Of a stretch of 64,000 nt of DNA, positions 63,941 to 64,000 are shown piece after piece; position 1 is the stretch's first letter; each line of letters opens with the position of its first letter. The stretch is from JALZKA01 sp963786495 (GTDB taxonomy: Bacteria > Actinomycetota > Thermoleophilia > Solirubrobacterales > 70-9), in contig CAWAZL010000002.1 of assembly GCA_963786495.1 (NCBI GenBank), positions 1,498,471-1,562,470 on the forward strand, read 5' to 3'. The notes below the pieces were generated by a model, which worked only from the letters and a program-made list of their open reading frames with translations, did not search any database and had not been told where the DNA came from. The translations under genes were made by a program, and so were the position numbers.

Positions 63941-64000
63941 CCGCGGCGCGTGACTTTATTCGACGCGAGTCGCTTCAAATCCGACGTCTGCGCTTGGAAT

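Noticed and set aside
1..64000. CRISPR array, prophage, insertion sequence or integron
   Set aside because: I saw no regularly spaced direct repeats, phage structural or integrase genes, or transposase genes.

Overview
The window is high-GC DNA with an actinobacterial gene style: overlapping ATGA/GTGA junctions, GTG and TTG starts, and many secreted lipoproteins. A class Thermoleophilia-like actinobacterium is my best guess, as an inference from overall character. It rests on the anchor-less SdhA/SdhB/SdhE complex, a long SRP RNA, the dnaX-ybaB-recR block and the many small secreted repeat proteins. I have no 16S or marker tree. About ten genes are broken by what look like single-base indels, mostly an extra base in or beside a short homopolymer. 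Intact core genes lie next to them, so unpolished sequence is a better explanation than wholesale gene decay.

Layout. 1-3.4 kb: a partial unknown gene, a proline-rich ORF, a PlsC-like acyltransferase, a ferritin-like protein and a cupredoxin-like lipoprotein. 3.4-17.7 kb: the most interesting region. Eleven genes run on the minus strand with almost no spacing: GntR regulator, enolase paralogue, glycerate 2-kinase, polyamine-type ABC ATPase, two solute-binding proteins, two permeases, FAD oxidoreductase, class III aminotransferase and alpha-oxoamine synthase. Divergent from it lie a second class III aminotransferase, a cupin and then a secreted alkaline phosphatase. The same two-armed 25-bp inverted repeat occurs in the divergent promoter and again before the phosphatase, which suggests one regulon. 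My reading is uptake and breakdown of an unidentified amino compound to glycerate, then 2-phosphoglycerate, then phosphoenolpyruvate.

19-25.8 kb: EttA, an FKBP isomerase, a glyoxalase-fold protein divergent from an HxlR regulator and DrrAB exporter with a clear shared operator, and an ATP-grasp ligase. 26-31.8 kb: a secreted lytic transglycosylase fused to a degenerate LytM and an M15-like domain, a beta-lactamase-fold hydrolase, an aldo/keto reductase and a class V PLP enzyme. 31.9-35.8 kb: an RCC1-like secreted repeat protein, PhzF-like and class V PLP enzymes, and dimethylargininase. 35.8-46.5 kb: an ECF sigma remnant, two tiny membrane proteins, tRNA-Val(CAC), amidohydrolases, an I36-type inhibitor, an MMPL transporter, an SDR, the SRP RNA and two M15-like secreted proteins.

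46.5-64 kb: dnaX-ybaB-recR, a small secreted protein, an MMPL transporter with its PadR regulator, a GH3 enzyme, lysC-asd, a CBS protein, two ion transporters, a repeat protein that may carry a sortase signal, and sdhA-sdhB-sdhE followed by a coupled 50-residue ORF. No CRISPR array, prophage, insertion sequence or integron was seen.
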